This document shows positions 30,192 to 33,415 of a stretch of 33,415 nucleotides of DNA, piece after piece (positions within the stretch are counted from its first letter, which is position 1; every line of letters starts with the position of its first letter). Source of the DNA: Azoarcus sp. (GTDB taxonomy: Bacteria; Pseudomonadota; Gammaproteobacteria; Burkholderiales; Rhodocyclaceae); assembly GCA_031277975.1 (NCBI GenBank), contig JAITLI010000032.1:1-33415 (forward strand). The letters run 5' to 3'. The notes below the pieces were generated by a model. It was given only the letters and a program-made list of their open reading frames with translations, was not told where the DNA came from and did not search any database. The position numbers and the translations under genes were made by a program.

Positions 30192-31625
30192 GTGCCGAAC
30201 AATGATGCTCTCGATGGACTGAAGCCTCGGCCATTGTCGATGGAAGAGGTCGACCAAATACGAAAGCTTGCTGAGCAAGTGCGCGACTCGACCCGGAAAC
30301 ATTTTCAGACCGAACTGAATTATGACGAGGAAAGCATACGCTGGCTGGATCGGTTCATCGAACAGATGCGGTCGATGCCTGAAGATCAATGGCCCATTGG
30401 CCCCATCGGCTCATTTCTCGGCGAATGCATCATCCGGAATTTTGGCGGGCAATGGGTAAGAGGTGGCGGAATGCTCGGCGTTGCATTCGATGACAGGAAC
30501 GTTGCCTTTCCCTATAACAAGACGGCTAAGCAATTTACAAACGGAGCCGAGGGAGGAGATGCAATATCGGGGCTTTATCACACGGTGTCGCAACTTTTCC
30601 ATACGGCGGGAAAACCCTTGACGCCTGTTCAGGACAAACTCCTGGAATTTTTCCAGAAGGGTTGCCGTATTTTCGTTTTTTCCGATGAGGAATGGAAAGA
30701 AGTCGAGGAAATCGACGATCGTTTGCTAAACGAGGGGCGTTGGCTGAAGCTCCGCAAGAAATCGTCTGTTTCATATACAACCTCGATACCGCTTGCCCAG
30801 ATCGACCGTTTCTATGCTTGTTCGTCAACCGGGCGGCTGCTGCATACTGAACGGATACAAAAGCCGGATTTGGAAACCCTGCCCGCGGAAATACTCGAAC
30901 AAATCAAGCGCGCCATCCCGGCGGACACTTCATCGACCGTTGACCAACTGGAGCGTGGAAAACGATTCGTCGAAATCGATCCGGATGAGGATACCGCGCA
31001 CTATGTGCGCCCTGTGCGCGCCCTGCCCGAAGTGGAAGACGCGCTCTTCAAGCTGAGAAGAAACTGGATGCAATGGCAGCAGCGGGCGGATTCGTTTTCC
31101 GTGGCTTCCATGTCGATTCCCCGCCCGCCCTGGATGTCCCAGGTAAAGGATGACGGGCTGGAGGAACTTTTCCGGCGGCAGGGATTGTTGCTCAAGGAAG
31201 GGAAAATCATGTGGGCGGCGGTGATCCAGGCAAACACACTGTTGTTCGAACCGGGCAATGACGATTGCCCGGGATGTTTCGTCTATTCCCCGGACACTTA
31301 CTTCGATTCGCGCCCGCAGGAATTACGCTCGATCGGGCACAAGATATTTTCGTTCAAGGAAACGAATCCATCCGACCCGAAACTGAAAGAGGTCGCGCGG
31401 CGAGTCACCGACGAAGCGGCCTACACGATGGGGTTCACACTCCCCAAAGTGTTTTCGGACAAGGAAATCCGGTGGGTCACGACCATCGTCTGCCGAAAGC
31501 ATATCCCCGATGGCGTGCTGTCGTCTGGCTTCTACCCTATCCTGATCCATCCATCCACGCGAGCGGTCATGATCGTTCCGTGCCAGCTCTGGCCTGCCGG
31601 ATTGTCCGCCTTGCCGGTCTCCTGA
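30192..31625 (+). CDS. Uncharacterised two-part protein with an N-terminal DUF3806-like segment
   Basis: aaggag ~6 nt upstream of GTG at 30192 (alternative ATG at 30159). N-terminal [12 protein letters not shown]...[58 protein letters not shown] resembles DUF3806; the C-terminal half was not recognised. Confidence 0.75.
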   Translation: MPNNDALDGLKPRPLSMEEVDQIRKLAEQVRDSTRKHFQTELNYDEESIRWLDRFIEQMRSMPEDQWPIGPIGSFLGECIIRNFGGQWVRGGGMLGVAFDDRNVAFPYNKTAKQFTNGAEGGDAISGLYHTVSQLFHTAGKPLTPVQDKLLEFFQKGCRIFVFSDEEWKEVEEIDDRLLNEGRWLKLRKKSSVSYTTSIPLAQIDRFYACSSTGRLLHTERIQKPDLETLPAEILEQIKRAIPADTSSTVDQLERGKRFVEIDPDEDTAHYVRPVRALPEVEDALFKLRRNWMQWQQRADSFSVASMSIPRPPWMSQVKDDGLEELFRRQGLLLKEGKIMWAAVIQANTLLFEPGNDDCPGCFVYSPDTYFDSRPQELRSIGHKIFSFKETNPSDPKLKEVARRVTDEAAYTMGFTLPKVFSDKEIRWVTTIVCRKHIPDGVLSSGFYPILIHPSTRAVMIVPCQLWPAGLSALPVS

Positions 31626-31686
31626 ACCTTTTTCTTTTCCCGATCGAAATCGGACTCTTGCCAGTCGCAAGGCGTCCGCCGCCAGC

Positions 31687-33060
31687 ATGCCGAACACCGC
31701 CACCCCCTCCCCCCCCATCGCCGCCATCGCCACCCCTCCCGGGCGCGGCGGCGTGGGTATCGTCCGCGTTTCGGGCAATGATCTGGCCGCCTTCGCCGTC
31801 CGCCTTACCGGCAGGACGCCCGCGCCGCGCCGCGCCGTCCGCGCCGCTTTCATGGCCGCCGACGGCAGCGCCATCGACAACGGCCTGATGCTCCATTTCC
31901 CCACCCCCGCCTCCTTTACCGGCGAAGACGTACTGGAACTGCACGGTCACGGCGGCCCCGTGGTCATGAACCTCCTGCTCGGGCGTTGCCTCGAACTTGG
32001 CGCCCGCCTGGCCGAACCGGGCGAATTCACCCGCCGCGCCTTTCTCAACGGCAAACTCGACCTTGCCCAGGCCGAGGCTGTCGCCGACCTGATCGACGCC
32101 TCCACGGCCGCCGCCGCGAAAAGCGCCGTGCGTTCGCTCTCGGGCGAATTCTCCCGCGCCATTCACGCGCTGACCGCAGAACTCACCGACCTGCGCGCGC
32201 TGGCCGAAGCCACGCTCGATTTTCCCGAAGAAGAAATCGACTTTCTCCGGCAAGCCGACGCTTTCGAGCGCATCGCGCGCCTCGGCGGGCGTCTGGAAGA
32301 AATCCGCGCCCGCGCGAAACAGGGCAAGCTCCTCCAGTCCGGCCTGCACGTCGTCCTCATCGGCCAACCCAATGTCGGCAAATCCTCGCTGCTGAACCTG
32401 CTGGCCGGCGATGAGCTTGCCATCGTCACGCCCATCCCCGGCACCACCCGCGACGCGCTCGCTTCCTCGATCCAGATCCACGGCATTCCGCTTCACATCA
32501 TCGACACCGCGGGTTTGCGCGAAACCGAGGACGAAGTCGAAAAGATCGGCATCGCCCGCGCCTGGAAAGCCATCCGGAACGCCGATCTCGTCCTGCTGCT
32601 GCTCGACGCCCGCCACGGTCTTGGCGCCAGCGATCGCGCCATTCTCGACCAGCTTCCCGAAAGACTCCCGCGCATCATCGTCCGCAACAAGATCGACCTC
32701 ACCGCCGAATCGCCGCAAAAGCGAGCGCACGGCACGAATGGCATGGAAACCGCGACCATTTCCGTTTCCGCCAAAACCGGCCAGGGACTGGAACTGCTGG
32801 AAGCCGCCTTGCTGGAGATCGCTGGATGGCATGACAGCGAAGACATTTTCATTGCCCGCGCCCGCCATTTGCAGGCGCTCGCAAACAGCGCGCACTATCT
32901 GGACGCCGCCCGCGCCGAACTCGAATCCTCCTTTCCGGCGCTGGAACTCTTCGCCGAAAACCTGCGTCTGGCACAAAACGCCCTGGCGGAAATTACCGGA
33001 GAATTCACGCCGGATGATTTGCTGGGGACGATTTTCAGCCGCTTCTGCATCGGAAAATAA
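31687..33060 (+). CDS. mnmE: tRNA-5-carboxymethylaminomethyl-2-thiouridine modification GTPase
   Basis: [52 protein letters not shown]-terminal FCIGK. Confidence 0.97.
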   Translation: MPNTATPSPPIAAIATPPGRGGVGIVRVSGNDLAAFAVRLTGRTPAPRRAVRAAFMAADGSAIDNGLMLHFPTPASFTGEDVLELHGHGGPVVMNLLLGRCLELGARLAEPGEFTRRAFLNGKLDLAQAEAVADLIDASTAAAAKSAVRSLSGEFSRAIHALTAELTDLRALAEATLDFPEEEIDFLRQADAFERIARLGGRLEEIRARAKQGKLLQSGLHVVLIGQPNVGKSSLLNLLAGDELAIVTPIPGTTRDALASSIQIHGIPLHIIDTAGLRETEDEVEKIGIARAWKAIRNADLVLLLLDARHGLGASDRAILDQLPERLPRIIVRNKIDLTAESPQKRAHGTNGMETATISVSAKTGQGLELLEAALLEIAGWHDSEDIFIARARHLQALANSAHYLDAARAELESSFPALELFAENLRLAQNALAEITGEFTPDDLLGTIFSRFCIGK

Positions 33061-33084
33061 AAACCTGTTCTGGAGGGAGAGTGT

Positions 33085-33300
33085 TTATGTATAGATATAT
33101 GCAAACTTTTCTTGCCAAGCCGCAAAAACTTCCGGTTTGGTGAGCGAACACCACAAGCGGATGGTCAAATCCACCATTTCCTTGCTCCTTGAGACGATCT
33201 TGGTTCGTCGCGTGAATCGTCCCAGGTGATGTCGTGTGTTGCTGTTGTCTTGCTCGATTGTAAATGTCCTGGATTCGCTGACTTGATTGAACCGCCACAT
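33085..33300 (-). pseudogene. C-terminal remnant of an IS1-family transposase (InsB-like)
   Basis: FTIEQDNSNTRHHLGRFTRRTKIVSRSKEMVDLTIRLW...FAAWQEKFAYIYT* matches the conserved C-terminus of IS1-type transposases; no N-terminal or catalytic part lies upstream. Confidence 0.75.
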
Positions 33301-33345
33301 GGATTGCCACGGCGCTACACGCCTCGCAATGACGAAAGGGGGACG
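33300..33345. repeat. Short palindromic dispersed repeat (MITE/REP-like), copy 2: ggattgccacggcgctacacgcctcgcaatgacgaaaggggg
   Basis: Same ATTGC...GCAAT arms and gacgaaaggggg flank as copy 1 at 528-570, with a different inner stem (GGCG-ctaca-CGCC). Confidence 0.8.
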
Positions 33346-33415
33346 GTCGGGAGGCGGCTCCGCACTGGAACCATGGGCAGGAGTGCGGGGTAGCGGTGTT
33401 ACACTCGCGCACCGT

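Noticed and set aside
33035-33412. 125-aa minus-strand ORF containing FRHCEACSAVAI
   Set aside because: This peptide is the translation of the dispersed palindromic repeat, not a gene; the IS1 remnant lies in another frame.

Overview
The window is about 33 kb of a GC-rich proteobacterial chromosome, probably a betaproteobacterium of Rhodocyclales type (inferred from gene order only). From left to right it contains: (1) a 42-bp tandem repeat array and a small palindromic dispersed repeat; (2) a long minus-strand cell-envelope block (mreB-mreC-mreD-mrdA-rodA-rlpA ... dacA-dat-ybeD-lipB-lipA), interrupted by a large GGDEF/degenerate-EAL sensor gene and a small membrane-protein gene; (3) divergent gatC-gatA with no gatB next to it; (4) a ~9 kb signalling block in two convergent operons: a membrane-bound CheA-like kinase, CheY and CheX on the plus strand, and an HD-GYP response regulator, an atypical diacylglycerol/sphingosine-kinase-fold protein and a hybrid histidine kinase on the minus strand; (5) a molybdenum-cofactor operon (mobB-mobA-moeA-mog); (6) an orphan DUF3806-like protein; (7) mnmE; (8) a C-terminal IS1-family transposase remnant next to a second copy of the palindromic repeat. 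The best candidate for an undescribed system is the convergent signalling block, which combines a CheW-less CheA/CheY/CheX relay with a lipid-kinase-like protein coupled to a hybrid kinase and an HD-GYP output. No rRNA, tRNA or CRISPR was recognised. All family calls were made by eye from motifs, and no searches were run.
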